Source: G963665975 sp963665975
Lineage (GTDB): Bacteria; Bacteroidota; Rhodothermia; Rhodothermales; Bin80
Assembly (NCBI GenBank): GCA_963665975.1
Contig: OY762508.1
Location: 1,364,001-1,428,000, forward strand
Direction: 5' to 3'
Length of the DNA stretch: 64,000 nt
A model generated the notes under the pieces. It saw only the letters and a list, made by a program, of their open reading frames with translations, was not told the DNA's origin and did no database searches. Below are positions 9,332 to 17,389 of this stretch, piece after piece; the stretch's first letter is position 1, and every line of letters starts with the position of its first letter. The translations under genes and the position numbers were made by a program.

Positions 9332-10322
9332 ATCAAGGTACGAGAAGGAGCAGGCCATCGCGGTTGTCGCGGTTCGCGAGGCAGCGCGCCTGTGCGCGAA
9401 TGTCCAGGCACGCCTGGCCATAACCCGGATGGAAAAGGATGACCGCAGCCCTGTTACGGTGGCGGACTACGGCAGTCAGGCCCTGGTGTGCCGGCAGATC
9501 CGAGAGGCCTTTTCCGACGATCCAATTATCGCCGAAGAAGATGCCTCTGCGCTACGACGGGCGGAGTATGCCCCTCTTCTGAATCGCACGACCCACTACG
9601 TGCGGCAGATCCATCGCGCAGCCACTTCCGATGATATCCTGCAATGGATTGACCATGGTGGCGCGGATGCCTACTCCGATCGCTTCTGGACTCTCGACCC
9701 GATAGACGGTACCAAGGGCTTCTTGCGTGGCGAGCAGTATGCGGTAGCCCTCGCGCTAATTATAGAGGGGCAGGTGCAGGTCGCCGCGCTGGCCTGCCCT
9801 AATCTTGCAAATGCTGCGCATGCCCCGGGATGTATTTTTGTAGCGGAGCGAGATCGCGGCGCCGCAAGCTATCCGCTAATTGAGCATGGCGAGGCGCAGC
9901 CGGTCCACGTCAGCCGCATTGCCGATCCCCGGCAGGCCCGCTTCTGCGAGTCCGTCGAGTCTGCGCACAGCGCCCACGGACATGCCGCCGCCGTTGCGCA
10001 GCGCCTGGGCATTGTCAGGGCACCCAGACGTCTGGACAGCCAGGCCAAGTACGCGGTTGTCGCTCGCGGCAATGCGGATATCTATCTCCGGCTGCCCACG
10101 CGCGCCGGCTACGAGGAAAAAATCTGGGATCATGCTGCGGGCGTCCTTATAATGGAGGAGGCGGGCGGTGTGGTGACCGACATTGCCGGGCGTGCGCTGG
10201 ATTTTACTCGCGGTGTCACGTTGCGTGAAAATTCAGGTGTTGTCGCCACCAATGGGCATCTCCATGGCGCGGTGTTGTCGGCTCTGCGTGCTACCACTCA
10301 CTCTCACATGAGCGCGACCTAA
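9324..10322 (+). CDS. 3'(2'),5'-bisphosphate nucleotidase / inositol-monophosphatase-family protein
   Basis: The protein (332 residues) belongs to the Li-sensitive, Mg-dependent phosphatase family (HAL2/CysQ/IMPase). Signature elements appear in order: DDRSPVTVADYGSQ near the start, IAEED (metal-binding Glu), WTLDPIDGTKGF (the DPIDGT metal site) in the middle, and EKIWDHAAGVLIMEEAGG toward the C-terminus (second Asp). DPIDGTKGF and the ~330-residue length fit 3'-phosphoadenosine 5'-phosphate phosphatases (HAL2) better than the shorter CysQ. It probably clears PAP in sulfate metabolism. The start overlaps the upstream gene; an upstream extension to 9219 is in frame but overlaps coding sequence. 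Confidence 0.88.
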   Translation: MTESRYEKEQAIAVVAVREAARLCANVQARLAITRMEKDDRSPVTVADYGSQALVCRQIREAFSDDPIIAEEDASALRRAEYAPLLNRTTHYVRQIHRAATSDDILQWIDHGGADAYSDRFWTLDPIDGTKGFLRGEQYAVALALIIEGQVQVAALACPNLANAAHAPGCIFVAERDRGAASYPLIEHGEAQPVHVSRIADPRQARFCESVESAHSAHGHAAAVAQRLGIVRAPRRLDSQAKYAVVARGNADIYLRLPTRAGYEEKIWDHAAGVLIMEEAGGVVTDIAGRALDFTRGVTLRENSGVVATNGHLHGAVLSALRATTHSHMSAT

Positions 10323-10335
10323 CCCTCTAGCCCAC

Positions 10336-11715
10336 GTGCTGCAGCGTGTCCTCCGTTTTGTGGTGTTTCGGTTGGTGCGGCTGTTCTATTCGCACATCGA
10401 GGTGCGCGGCAGCGAACATCTGCAGCCGGACCACCCGGTTGTTTTTGTGCTCAATCATCCCAACGGCGTCCTTGATCCGATCCTTCTAATGATGGCATTG
10501 GACAGGCCGGTCACATTTCTGTCCAAGAGCACGTTGTTTGCCCATCCTGTGCCCCGATGGGCTGCGCAGACGTTCGGGGCTCTCCCCGTCTACCGGAGCC
10601 GTGACATCGGCCGGCGTGGTGGCGCCAGGGATTCCGAGGACATGGCCGCGCAGAATGGCAAGACCTTTGCCCGGTGCCGAAGCTTGCTTTTAGAGGGAAA
10701 AGCCATTGCGCTGTTTCCCGAGGGCACCACGCACTCCGGGCCTCGCCTGCTGCGCCTACAGACAGGGGCTGCGCGCATTGCCTTGAGTGCAGCCGCAGAG
10801 AGCGACTGGAGCACGGACCTCGCTGTTATTCCGATCGGACTATGGTATGCCAGCAAGACGCGATTTCGGACGCCCGTGCTTCTCGTCGTTGGAGAGCCGC
10901 TTCCCTTGCGCGCGTATGCGGAGCAATACACCGCGGACGCGTGGACCACAACCCGAGAATTCACGGATCAATTGGAAGAGCGCCTTGCGGCCGTGGTGCT
11001 GCAGGCCGAAAACAGAATGCTGCTGAGGAGCATGCCGGCGATTGCCGCCTGGACCGCCCCGGAGGGCCAGGATGCAGGCCTGGGGGATCGGCACGCATGG
11101 GCTGCAACACTGCTGGCCGCCTATGAGCAGCTCCAGCGGTCGGACCCGGAACGTCTGGGGCGCATAGAGCAGGAAGTCCGGCGGTACGCGTCTTTGCTGC
11201 GCTCTCTCGGTATTGCTGATCCATGGCAGCTGGAGCGCATGTCCACGCCATCCTGGCGCGCCCTGAAGTTGGCGCCAGTCCTCCTTCTGTTGGGCCCTCC
11301 CGCTCTGTTGGGGGTGCTTGTGAGCTATGTTCCGCACCGATTGTCCGGGCGATTGTCGCGAGCCATCGGTCGGGGAGACCGCACGCAATCCAGCCTGTTA
11401 AAGCTTCTGGGAGGCACGGTCCTGGAAATCGGAGCCTGGCTTGTGGAGGCTGCCTTGATTGGTATGTGGTTTGGGGCTAAGTGGGGTGTTCTCCTGTTTC
11501 TTGTCGCACCCTTCTGCGCTTATTCCGCCGTTCGTTGGCGCGAACTGTGGAAGACTTTCCGTGACGTGGTTTCCGTACTCCGGGTACGGGGCCGCACTGG
11601 TGGCCTGGCGGCCAATCTTGCTGTGCGCCGGCAGGCACTGGCCAGACAGGTAATGGAGGCGGTGGCGTCTGTGCAGGGAGGTGCGCCGGGCTATGCCGAA
11701 GACCGAACGCTGTAA
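10336..11715 (+). CDS. Lysophospholipid / glycerol-phosphate acyltransferase (PlsC superfamily)
   Basis: This membrane acyltransferase of 459 residues starts at a GTG 13 bases after the previous stop. The catalytic block is NHPNGVLD near residue 40, which is HX5D spacing rather than the classical HX4D, followed by an FPEGTTHSG block that binds glycerol phosphate. HX5D with NHPN...DP is seen in the Sct1/Gpt2-like and Bacteroidota PlsC-related acyltransferases. The C-terminal third has two or more hydrophobic segments (around LLLLGPPALLGVLV and LFLVAPFCAY). Its role is in phospholipid or other glycerolipid acylation at the inner membrane; the exact acceptor is unknown. It is probably co-transcribed with the two genes before it. 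Confidence 0.82.
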   Translation: MLQRVLRFVVFRLVRLFYSHIEVRGSEHLQPDHPVVFVLNHPNGVLDPILLMMALDRPVTFLSKSTLFAHPVPRWAAQTFGALPVYRSRDIGRRGGARDSEDMAAQNGKTFARCRSLLLEGKAIALFPEGTTHSGPRLLRLQTGAARIALSAAAESDWSTDLAVIPIGLWYASKTRFRTPVLLVVGEPLPLRAYAEQYTADAWTTTREFTDQLEERLAAVVLQAENRMLLRSMPAIAAWTAPEGQDAGLGDRHAWAATLLAAYEQLQRSDPERLGRIEQEVRRYASLLRSLGIADPWQLERMSTPSWRALKLAPVLLLLGPPALLGVLVSYVPHRLSGRLSRAIGRGDRTQSSLLKLLGGTVLEIGAWLVEAALIGMWFGAKWGVLLFLVAPFCAYSAVRWRELWKTFRDVVSVLRVRGRTGGLAANLAVRRQALARQVMEAVASVQGGAPGYAEDRTL

Positions 11716-11739
11716 GTTGCTGCTGCACACCAAGCCTGC

Positions 11740-12840
11740 ATGAAGACTCGCGCCGCCGTCCTCTTTGAACCTGATACACGCCTGGAGGTGGTGACGCTGG
11801 ACCTGGAGCCTCCTCGTGCGCGGGAGGTACTCGTCAAGATGGCCGCGGCTGGAATCTGCCGCAGTGACTGGCAGCTATGCAGTGGTGCCACGCCGCACCC
11901 CATGCCAGTCGCCCTGGGCCACGAGGGCGCCGGACTGGTGGAGTCGGTCGGAGACGAGGTGCTGGATATCAGCCCTGGCGATCGCGTAATCCTGAATTGG
12001 GCAGCAGGATGCGATCGCTGCTTTTATTGCTTGCGCGGGCGTCCGGGACTGTGCCAGTTCTTTGTGAAGCCTATCTGGCAAGGCACACTTGCGAACGGAA
12101 CAACCCGTCTTTCCTTGAATGGAGCCCCCATTCACCATTACTGCGCACTGTCGTGTTTTGCAGACTATGCCGTCGTGCCCGCAGAGGCCTGCGTTGTTAT
12201 TTGTGAAGACATACCCGACGCGGTGGCCGCCCTGATAGGGTGCGCCGTGACGACCGGTGTGGGGGCGGTCCTCAATACGGCCAATGTCCCTCCCGGCAGC
12301 AGTGCCGCAGTATTAGGGATGGGCGGCGTGGGGCTCTCCACTCTTATGGGGCTGCGCATTGCAGAGGCTTCTCTCGTATTGGCTGTCGATACCTTGGATC
12401 ACCGGGAAACACTGGCGCTCAAATTCGGCGCTGACACCTTTATAGCGGCGCATCAGGACGTGGTCACTATCATCGGTGACTTGACCGGGGGACGGGGCAT
12501 AGACTATGCGTTTGAGGCTACCGGGAGTCCTGCGGTGCAGGAGCTGTGCCTGCAGGCCATACGGCCAGGAGGCACTGCAGTATTCATCGGCCTGGCTCCC
12601 ATCGGAAGCAGCACCAATCTCCCTGGCGCGATGATTACTCGGCAAGAAAAGACGGTAACGGGATCGTACTATGGCAGTTCACTGCCGCGGCGCGATTTCC
12701 GAAAGTATGTGCAGTATTACTTGCAGGGACGTTTAGCGTTGGACCGCCTGGTCACGAAGACTTATGCGCTTGACCAGATCAACGAAGGCTTCGCCGATCT
12801 GACACGCGGCTCGCTCGCCCGCGGCGTGGTGCTATTGTAG
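11740..12840 (+). CDS. Zinc-dependent alcohol dehydrogenase (class III-like MDR family)
   Basis: The 366-residue protein has the full medium-chain dehydrogenase layout. Catalytic zinc ligands are Cys40 (GICRSD), His61-Glu62 (LGHEGAG) and a later Cys in LIGCAVTTG. The structural zinc site is the four-Cys set Cys91, Cys94, Cys97 and Cys105. The NAD-binding Rossmann motif is LGMGGVGLSTLMGL, followed by VDTLDHR, whose Asp favours NAD over NADP. It oxidises or reduces an alcohol/aldehyde; class III relatives include glutathione- and mycothiol-dependent formaldehyde dehydrogenases, but the substrate cannot be read from sequence. It is the last gene before the defence island. Confidence 0.88.
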   Translation: MKTRAAVLFEPDTRLEVVTLDLEPPRAREVLVKMAAAGICRSDWQLCSGATPHPMPVALGHEGAGLVESVGDEVLDISPGDRVILNWAAGCDRCFYCLRGRPGLCQFFVKPIWQGTLANGTTRLSLNGAPIHHYCALSCFADYAVVPAEACVVICEDIPDAVAALIGCAVTTGVGAVLNTANVPPGSSAAVLGMGGVGLSTLMGLRIAEASLVLAVDTLDHRETLALKFGADTFIAAHQDVVTIIGDLTGGRGIDYAFEATGSPAVQELCLQAIRPGGTAVFIGLAPIGSSTNLPGAMITRQEKTVTGSYYGSSLPRRDFRKYVQYYLQGRLALDRLVTKTYALDQINEGFADLTRGSLARGVVLL

Positions 12841-13212
12841 CGCAATTCGAAGTAATGTCTGCCTGTGGCATCTTGCCACTATTTCTTGGCACTTGTAACG
12901 CTACGTCCTTTATCCAGGAATCCTATGCATGTGAGACCGTGCCGGTTGCACCGTAGTATGCTGTTCGGAGCATCACTTGGAACGGTTAGCCATAAACAAT
13001 GAATATTCTCGTACTCCAACCGGCGTATCAACATCAAGCGAGCAACACATCTTGCAACGCGGGCTTAGTGGCATGTGCGAGTAACCACGCTTTCGGTAGG
13101 ATCGTATCAATTCAGAAATATCAATGGCGACACTACTCGGATTCTTAGCTTGTACCAGGGTTGTATTATCAGCGATAAATCTCGCGAGAGCGATTCTGAT
13201 TCAGAACGCACG
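12841..13212. other. Left boundary of the defence island; no gene seen
   Basis: About 370 bases between the alcohol dehydrogenase and the convergent DUF4276 gene. A 46-codon frame from an ATG at 12999 has no ribosome site or recognisable features. No attachment site, tRNA or long repeat was found, though a comparison with a relative lacking the island would define the junction better. Confidence 0.5.
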
Positions 13213-13830
13213 CTATGTGCAAGCCTCGGCAATAGCCTCACTAAGCAGTCTAAAGCTGTGGGATCGACTTCGCTCCGGATCGATATGTTTGCCGATAGCT
13301 TCTGCCACTTCACGTTTTCGGAGTCCTTGGCTGAAATAGCCAGCTTTCTGCATTATGCGTTCGAACGCCTCACAAGTCCCACCACGAACTGCATCTGGGT
13401 TACGATAGCGAGCCTTTCTAGTAACATTTGCAGAAACTCGCTCATACGCCGCACTGACTGCCTCCCAATCACCGAAATACCATGCCTCCAGTTCCTCAAC
13501 GGCAATTCTGGTTACGACTTGCCAGTCTAAGCCGTCGGCCCTCCGCCTTGACAGCAGTCCGGTGTCCTCACAAATCTTTTCAAGATCGGATTTGAGCTGC
13601 ACACAATCGTCGTTGTCGCGGTCCACGATTACGATTATCCGACGATTCGGCGGCAACCATCTTGAGTAGCCTTTAAGGCGCTTCGCCAGCTTGCTGAGCA
13701 GATCCGCCTTACCTTGATGGGCGTAAACTTCGAAAGCACACTGTTCTGGCAAGTAGTCGTCCAGCCAAGCCACAAGAAATGATCTCATCGATTCCTCTTC
13801 TACGAGGATTTCGAGAATGACATCACTCAT
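13213..13830 (-). CDS. DUF4276 / TOPRIM-like protein of an ATPase-effector defence pair
   Basis: This 205-residue protein resembles DUF4276, a TOPRIM-like fold related to RloB/AbiLii. Visible metal-binding elements are a glutamate cluster at residues 11-13 (LVEEES) after the first strand and a D70-R-D72 motif (IVDRDNDD) after a hydrophobic strand, the usual E...DxD TOPRIM arrangement. A conserved VTRIAVEELEAWYFGD block follows. It starts 1 base after the upstream ATPase stop codon, so the two are translationally coupled. Known ATPase+TOPRIM pairs (AbiL, PARIS, Gabija-like) abort phage infection by cleaving nucleic acid; that role here is inferred. DUF4435 (PARIS AriB) is an alternative, but the EE...DRDN pattern fits DUF4276 better. 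Confidence 0.72.
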   Translation of the reverse strand: MSDVILEILVEEESMRSFLVAWLDDYLPEQCAFEVYAHQGKADLLSKLAKRLKGYSRWLPPNRRIIVIVDRDNDDCVQLKSDLEKICEDTGLLSRRRADGLDWQVVTRIAVEELEAWYFGDWEAVSAAYERVSANVTRKARYRNPDAVRGGTCEAFERIMQKAGYFSQGLRKREVAEAIGKHIDPERSRSHSFRLLSEAIAEACT

Positions 13831-13831
13831 A

Positions 13832-15085
13832 TCAACTCAGTAATCTTCGTGACGAAGGCTGCCCACCACGGATCAGGGGATCGCCAACCCCGAAATGTCC
13901 CTCCATCCAAAGATTACCCAGCAGGGCCCCAGCGTCCATGAATGCCTTGACTTTATCATTTTTGTCGAGTTGGTGACATTTAGTATAGCCAAGCTCGTCG
14001 CGCCATAACACCCGCACCTCGGAGGGTCGCAGCGCGTCTACAAAAAACGGTGAATGTGTGGTGACGAGAATCTGCGTTGACTCAGTTGCCTTCCTACATT
14101 CCTCGGCCAAGCCATAAAGCAGGCGGGGATGCAAGAAATTCTCAGGCTCCTCAATGCCGATAAATGGAGGCGGAAAGGGGTCTTGAAGCAATACAAGATA
14201 TGCGAGCATCTTCAGCGTACCGTCCGACGCAAAGCGTGCCATGATTGGCCTGGAAAAAGGCGCGTCCTTGAGTTGAAGAAGAAGCCTCCCGTCGGGCATT
14301 TGGTCTGTGGCTACGTCCTGAATCTTGGGGACCCTGGTCCTAAGGTGTACAAAGATGCTCTGCAAGAGTGCAGGGTGCTCTTCGGATAGATACTGAATCA
14401 CATTTGCAAGGTTATCTCCGGTCTTACTGAGACGCTCCTCTGGTCCTGCTTTTGGCTGTCCGCGCGCGTCTTCAGACGAGAGGTAGGACACATGCCATCC
14501 AATGATGAAATTGCGGAGCGCGACGACACGGGGGTTTTCTGCTAATTGTCCTAGTGCGTTGACGGCGAGGGTGTCTGTAGAACTTAGAGGAACTTCGATC
14601 CTTTCATCGTTTGCATTCGGCACTTCGCCTGTGACTACCACTCCTCTTCCATTCCGATAGTCGAGAAAATGGAAGGGGCCGCCCCAGCTATGTCGCTTCC
14701 ATCGAAGCCATTCCCTAACTACTGCAGGTCTTCCTTTTCGCTCCTCAACCTCGAGGTGATAGGTTATCAAGGGTGTTCCCGGTTGCTCGCGGTAGGCAAT
14801 TTCGATTAGGATCGGGCCGTTTGAATCACGCGACTTTAGTTCACTCGCCCGACCTCGTTTCTCCCATGCCCGCCGCAATCCGCTCTCAAGGCACTCGGCC
14901 AGAAATGCAAAAACATCGAAGACTGTCGACTTCCCACTGCCATTCGGTCCGACCAGCACGGTAAGTGGCGTCAGATTCTCCAAATTGACATCTTTCAGCG
15001 CACGAAAATTCTGAACCTTGAGACGCTCAATGCGCGGAGGCGCTTGGTCAGGTGATTCCCGGGTCGTGCCGGTAATTGAATCCAT
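13832..15085 (-). CDS. OLD/AAA_21-type ATPase, sensor half of a defence pair
   Basis: A 417-residue SMC/OLD-like ATPase. It opens with a degenerate linker and the RIERLKVQNFRALKDVNL strand-helix common to this family. Walker A is GPNGSGKST at residues 46-54. The Walker B strand with catalytic Glu is FIGIEEPENFLHP at about 308-320, and the switch/H-loop LVTTHSPFF is at about 340-348. No TOPRIM domain is fused at the C-terminus; that function is supplied by the next gene. This architecture (AAA_21 ATPase followed by DUF4276) matches AbiL-type and related two-gene anti-phage modules. Its place beside a BREX operon supports a defence role, though chromosomal ATPase/DUF4276 pairs of unknown function also exist. 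Confidence 0.78.
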   Translation of the reverse strand: MDSITGTTRESPDQAPPRIERLKVQNFRALKDVNLENLTPLTVLVGPNGSGKSTVFDVFAFLAECLESGLRRAWEKRGRASELKSRDSNGPILIEIAYREQPGTPLITYHLEVEERKGRPAVVREWLRWKRHSWGGPFHFLDYRNGRGVVVTGEVPNANDERIEVPLSSTDTLAVNALGQLAENPRVVALRNFIIGWHVSYLSSEDARGQPKAGPEERLSKTGDNLANVIQYLSEEHPALLQSIFVHLRTRVPKIQDVATDQMPDGRLLLQLKDAPFSRPIMARFASDGTLKMLAYLVLLQDPFPPPFIGIEEPENFLHPRLLYGLAEECRKATESTQILVTTHSPFFVDALRPSEVRVLWRDELGYTKCHQLDKNDKVKAFMDAGALLGNLWMEGHFGVGDPLIRGGQPSSRRLLS

Positions 15086-15659
15086 TTCAGGCTGTCGATT
15101 GCGCGTTGCGTGCTAAGTTAAGTGTAGATTAGGGGATTATTGGATTGCTTCACCATACTCGTTCAGATAAAACGACGGCACCGGTTTCTCTGATGCCGAG
15201 AGAGTATGGATGAATTCGTGGCGTCCACCGGCGCTATTCCGCGTTGGTTCACCCGGCAACAATCGCCCCTTCGACACCTCACGCACAGTGTATTGTTCCC
15301 GAAAGCAAGCCAGCTTCATCGTACGAACACCCACAGGGCAGTGACTGGCAAAAGCAGATTGCCGGTACCCCAAGCCCCGGAGGGCACGCCGATTGTCCGT
15401 GGTCTGCACACTTCGGAGGGCTAAGTAAAAGTACGAGGAGCCGCCATGAGAGCGTCCACACCAATAGGATGGGCCCTTGTACGTATCGATATAGATTTAC
15501 CTTGTAAATCTGGCATGTAAGTCCGATATTGCAAGGGTTATAGACAGACATTTATAAGAAGAACATACTATAAATCATGCATCTATAGTGTTGTTATCGT
15601 GCAGGCACTATTCCTAAGCTCCAATCTTCTTCTGTCCCGTCACATGACTCGTCTATCCC
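15086..15659. other. Gap between the ATPase/DUF4276 pair and the TMEM220-like gene
   Basis: About 570 bases. A 60-codon minus frame (ATG near 15319, ending 15137) is possible but unrecognised and has no convincing ribosome site. The right half is AT-rich and contains the inverted repeat at 15493-15511; it likely carries the promoter of the following gene. Confidence 0.45.
15493..15511. repeat. Short inverted repeat in AT-rich leader
   Basis: AGATTTAC and GTAAATCT form a perfect 8-bp inverted repeat around a 3-base centre. There is no T-run after it, so it looks more like an operator-type palindrome than a terminator. It sits about 150 bases upstream of the TMEM220-like gene and may also be chance. 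Confidence 0.3.
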
Positions 15660-16001
15660 ATGCCTGACCGTATTTTCAACGCCATCAACCTCGGTGTAGC
15701 GTGCGTATTTGCCTTATTTCTGTTTTTCCAGTTCAACGACCCGGACTCCCTGTTGTGGTTGATGGTGTATGGTCTTGCAACCCTCGCGTGCGTGCTCTTC
15801 CATCTCAAGCGCCTGCCTCCTAGTGCAGCACTAGGCTACGCCGCCATCATGGTGGTGGTGACCGCGTACTATGCGTGGAGCGTAATCAGCCAGCGGCAGT
15901 ATTTTTTCTACGAAGAGGGGCGTGAAGCAATGGGTTCTATCCTTGTCGCTTGTTGGATATTCATGCTGTACGTTCGTGGCAAGAAAGTGGGCATGCAATA
16001 G
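15660..16001 (+). CDS. Small TMEM220-like integral membrane protein
   Basis: The protein has 113 residues and is mostly membrane: about four hydrophobic helices (VACVFALFLFFQF, LLWLMVYGLATLACVLF, AALGYAAIMVVVTAYYAW and ILVACWIFMLYV). The FQFNDPDSLLWLMVYG motif is the hallmark of the transmembrane family 220, whose function is unknown. It sits between the ATPase/DUF4276 pair and BREX, 132 bases upstream of brxA on the same strand. Nothing ties it to defence; it may be a core gene beside the island or carried by it. A promoter-like sequence lies between it and brxA, so it is not clearly part of the BREX operon. Confidence 0.75.
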   Translation: MPDRIFNAINLGVACVFALFLFFQFNDPDSLLWLMVYGLATLACVLFHLKRLPPSAALGYAAIMVVVTAYYAWSVISQRQYFFYEEGREAMGSILVACWIFMLYVRGKKVGMQ

Positions 16002-16085
16002 CGGCTTCCGATCCATACGCTCCACGATAGCTGCTTACACCCGACTGCAGTGATTCACAAGCAGAGGCTGCGTCCACATTGTATA

Positions 16086-16113
16086 TTGGTTCGTTTCGAA
16101 CACCTCTTATAAT
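16086..16113 (+). promoter_or_regulatory. Candidate promoter of the BREX operon
   Basis: TTGGTT at 16086-16091 and a perfect TATAAT at 16108-16113 are separated by 16 bases, 20 bases before the brxA ATG. The -10 match is strong and the -35 is half-matched. Bacteroidota-type sigma factors use a different consensus, so whether the host reads it this way is uncertain. Confidence 0.4.
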
Positions 16114-16133
16114 TCGTAGAACAGGCACCGCCG

Positions 16134-16799
16134 ATGTCTCGTGACAGGCAACCTGCCACCGGCAATCTTTATTCGACGAAGACTACTGGCCGGTCCTTCA
16201 AAGATCGTGCGCGCTATCGCTCCACCATAAAGGCGAGCACTCTCAAGGTCACGGAAAGTAGAATTATCGCCCGTTTGTTGCTATGTGGCGCAAGCGAGCA
16301 GGAGTGGCGCAGGGCGATCCTAACAGACAATATTCTACAGTTTCGAAGTAAGTCATATGCCGCGAAGATGGCGCAATTGCTCCGTGCAAGGCTCGCGCTG
16401 ATGGGTCCTGAGCTCTGGGAATTGGTCCGAGACGACTCCGTTTTGGTGGCTACGCATGCGTGTCTTGCCGCAACGGTAAAGCATAGCCCACTTCTCGGCG
16501 ATTTTCTTGACATCGTGATACGCGACCGGTATCGCACATTTCAGGCAGAGCTTTCCGCGCAGGACTGGGAGCATTATGTCGAGGACTGCCATCGCCGTGA
16601 CCCGTGTATGTCGGTTTGGAGTGAAAGCACTATTGCGGGCCTTCGCAAGGTCGTATTTGCGATTCTTGAGGAGGTGGGATACATCGATAATGCGCGATTC
16701 CGCAATCTTCAGACTGTGTACATCGCGAAAGAGGTTCTCGCATACCTCCGCAAGGAACGCGAAGCATATGTGCTTCGCTGCATCGAAGTGCAACCATGA
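16134..16799 (+). CDS. brxA: BREX type 1 protein BrxA (DUF1819)
   Basis: First gene of the BREX operon. The 221-residue sequence fits the BrxA/DUF1819 family: basic N-terminus, then TESRIIARLLL followed by the WRRAILTDNILQ block that family members share, then a helical body with RYRTFQAEL and a C-terminal QTVYIAKEVLAYL helix. BrxA is a small helical, DNA-binding-type protein required for defence in some type 1 systems and homologous to phage NusB-like RNA-binding folds; its precise job is not settled. Its last 4 bases overlap brxB (ATGA), so they are translationally coupled. About 20 bases of leader follow the candidate TATAAT. Confidence 0.9.
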   Translation: MSRDRQPATGNLYSTKTTGRSFKDRARYRSTIKASTLKVTESRIIARLLLCGASEQEWRRAILTDNILQFRSKSYAAKMAQLLRARLALMGPELWELVRDDSVLVATHACLAATVKHSPLLGDFLDIVIRDRYRTFQAELSAQDWEHYVEDCHRRDPCMSVWSESTIAGLRKVVFAILEEVGYIDNARFRNLQTVYIAKEVLAYLRKEREAYVLRCIEVQP

Positions 16800-17377
16800 A
16801 TGACCGACTGAGCGAAAGACTAAACAAGATCGGACCGCGCCTTATTTCAGACGACTTTCTGGAATCACGTGGCATGGGCAACGAGATTGGCTTTTACATC
16901 TTCGATTACTTGCCCGAGGAAGAACTCAAGGTTCGCGAACACATCGATTTTCTGGTGCCCAGCCTTCCAATGCAAAGACAGGGACTGCGCGTGGCCGCGA
17001 TCAATCTATTCGAACTTTTGGTCAATCATCTCCGGGACCAGGGGCTATTGCAGAAGTCAATCGGCATGCAACAGGAGCGGGGAAGCGAAGCACTCCAGAA
17101 CGCTCTTAAGGGTGTTTTGGACGCGCAAAATTTCGCCAGGCATTTCGCCAGTGTTGTCAAGCCGGGCACGCATCATGTGGTCTTAATCTACGGTGTCGGA
17201 AATGCCTTTCCGCTCGTGCGGACCCACTCGTTGCTCACTAACTTGCACGCACTCATGGGGAGGACACCGCTCGTACTGTTCTTTCCGGGCCAATACGACG
17301 GAGCCGCCCTCCGGCTCTTCGGCGATTCTCGTCAGGGAAAAGCTCACTACTATCGCGCCTTTAGGCTCATAGACTAA
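16796..17377 (+). CDS. brxB: BREX type 1 protein BrxB (DUF1788)
   Basis: The 193-residue protein matches BrxB/DUF1788. Characteristic segments are the N-terminal LSERLNKIGPRLISDDFLESRG, IGFYIFDYLPEEELKVREHI in the first third, and the C-terminal block HHVVLIYGVGNAFPLVRTHSLLTNLH followed by PLVLFFPGQYDGAALRLF. Family members are about 190-200 residues. BrxB is essential for BREX activity in the systems tested and is thought to bridge BrxC and PglZ-PglX in the complex; no enzymatic motif is seen. It overlaps brxA by 4 bases and ends 12 bases before brxC. Confidence 0.92.
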   Translation: MNDRLSERLNKIGPRLISDDFLESRGMGNEIGFYIFDYLPEEELKVREHIDFLVPSLPMQRQGLRVAAINLFELLVNHLRDQGLLQKSIGMQQERGSEALQNALKGVLDAQNFARHFASVVKPGTHHVVLIYGVGNAFPLVRTHSLLTNLHALMGRTPLVLFFPGQYDGAALRLFGDSRQGKAHYYRAFRLID

Positions 17378-17389
17378 CACAGACGATCC

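Noticed and set aside
13075..13530. A 151-codon plus-strand frame over the DUF4276 gene
   Set aside because: It is the antisense shadow of the minus-strand gene with Ser/Ile-rich composition and no ribosome site.
15137..15409. Ninety-codon minus-strand frame in the gap before the TMEM220-like gene
   Set aside because: No start signal or domain; the last 60 codons look plausible but have no supporting evidence.
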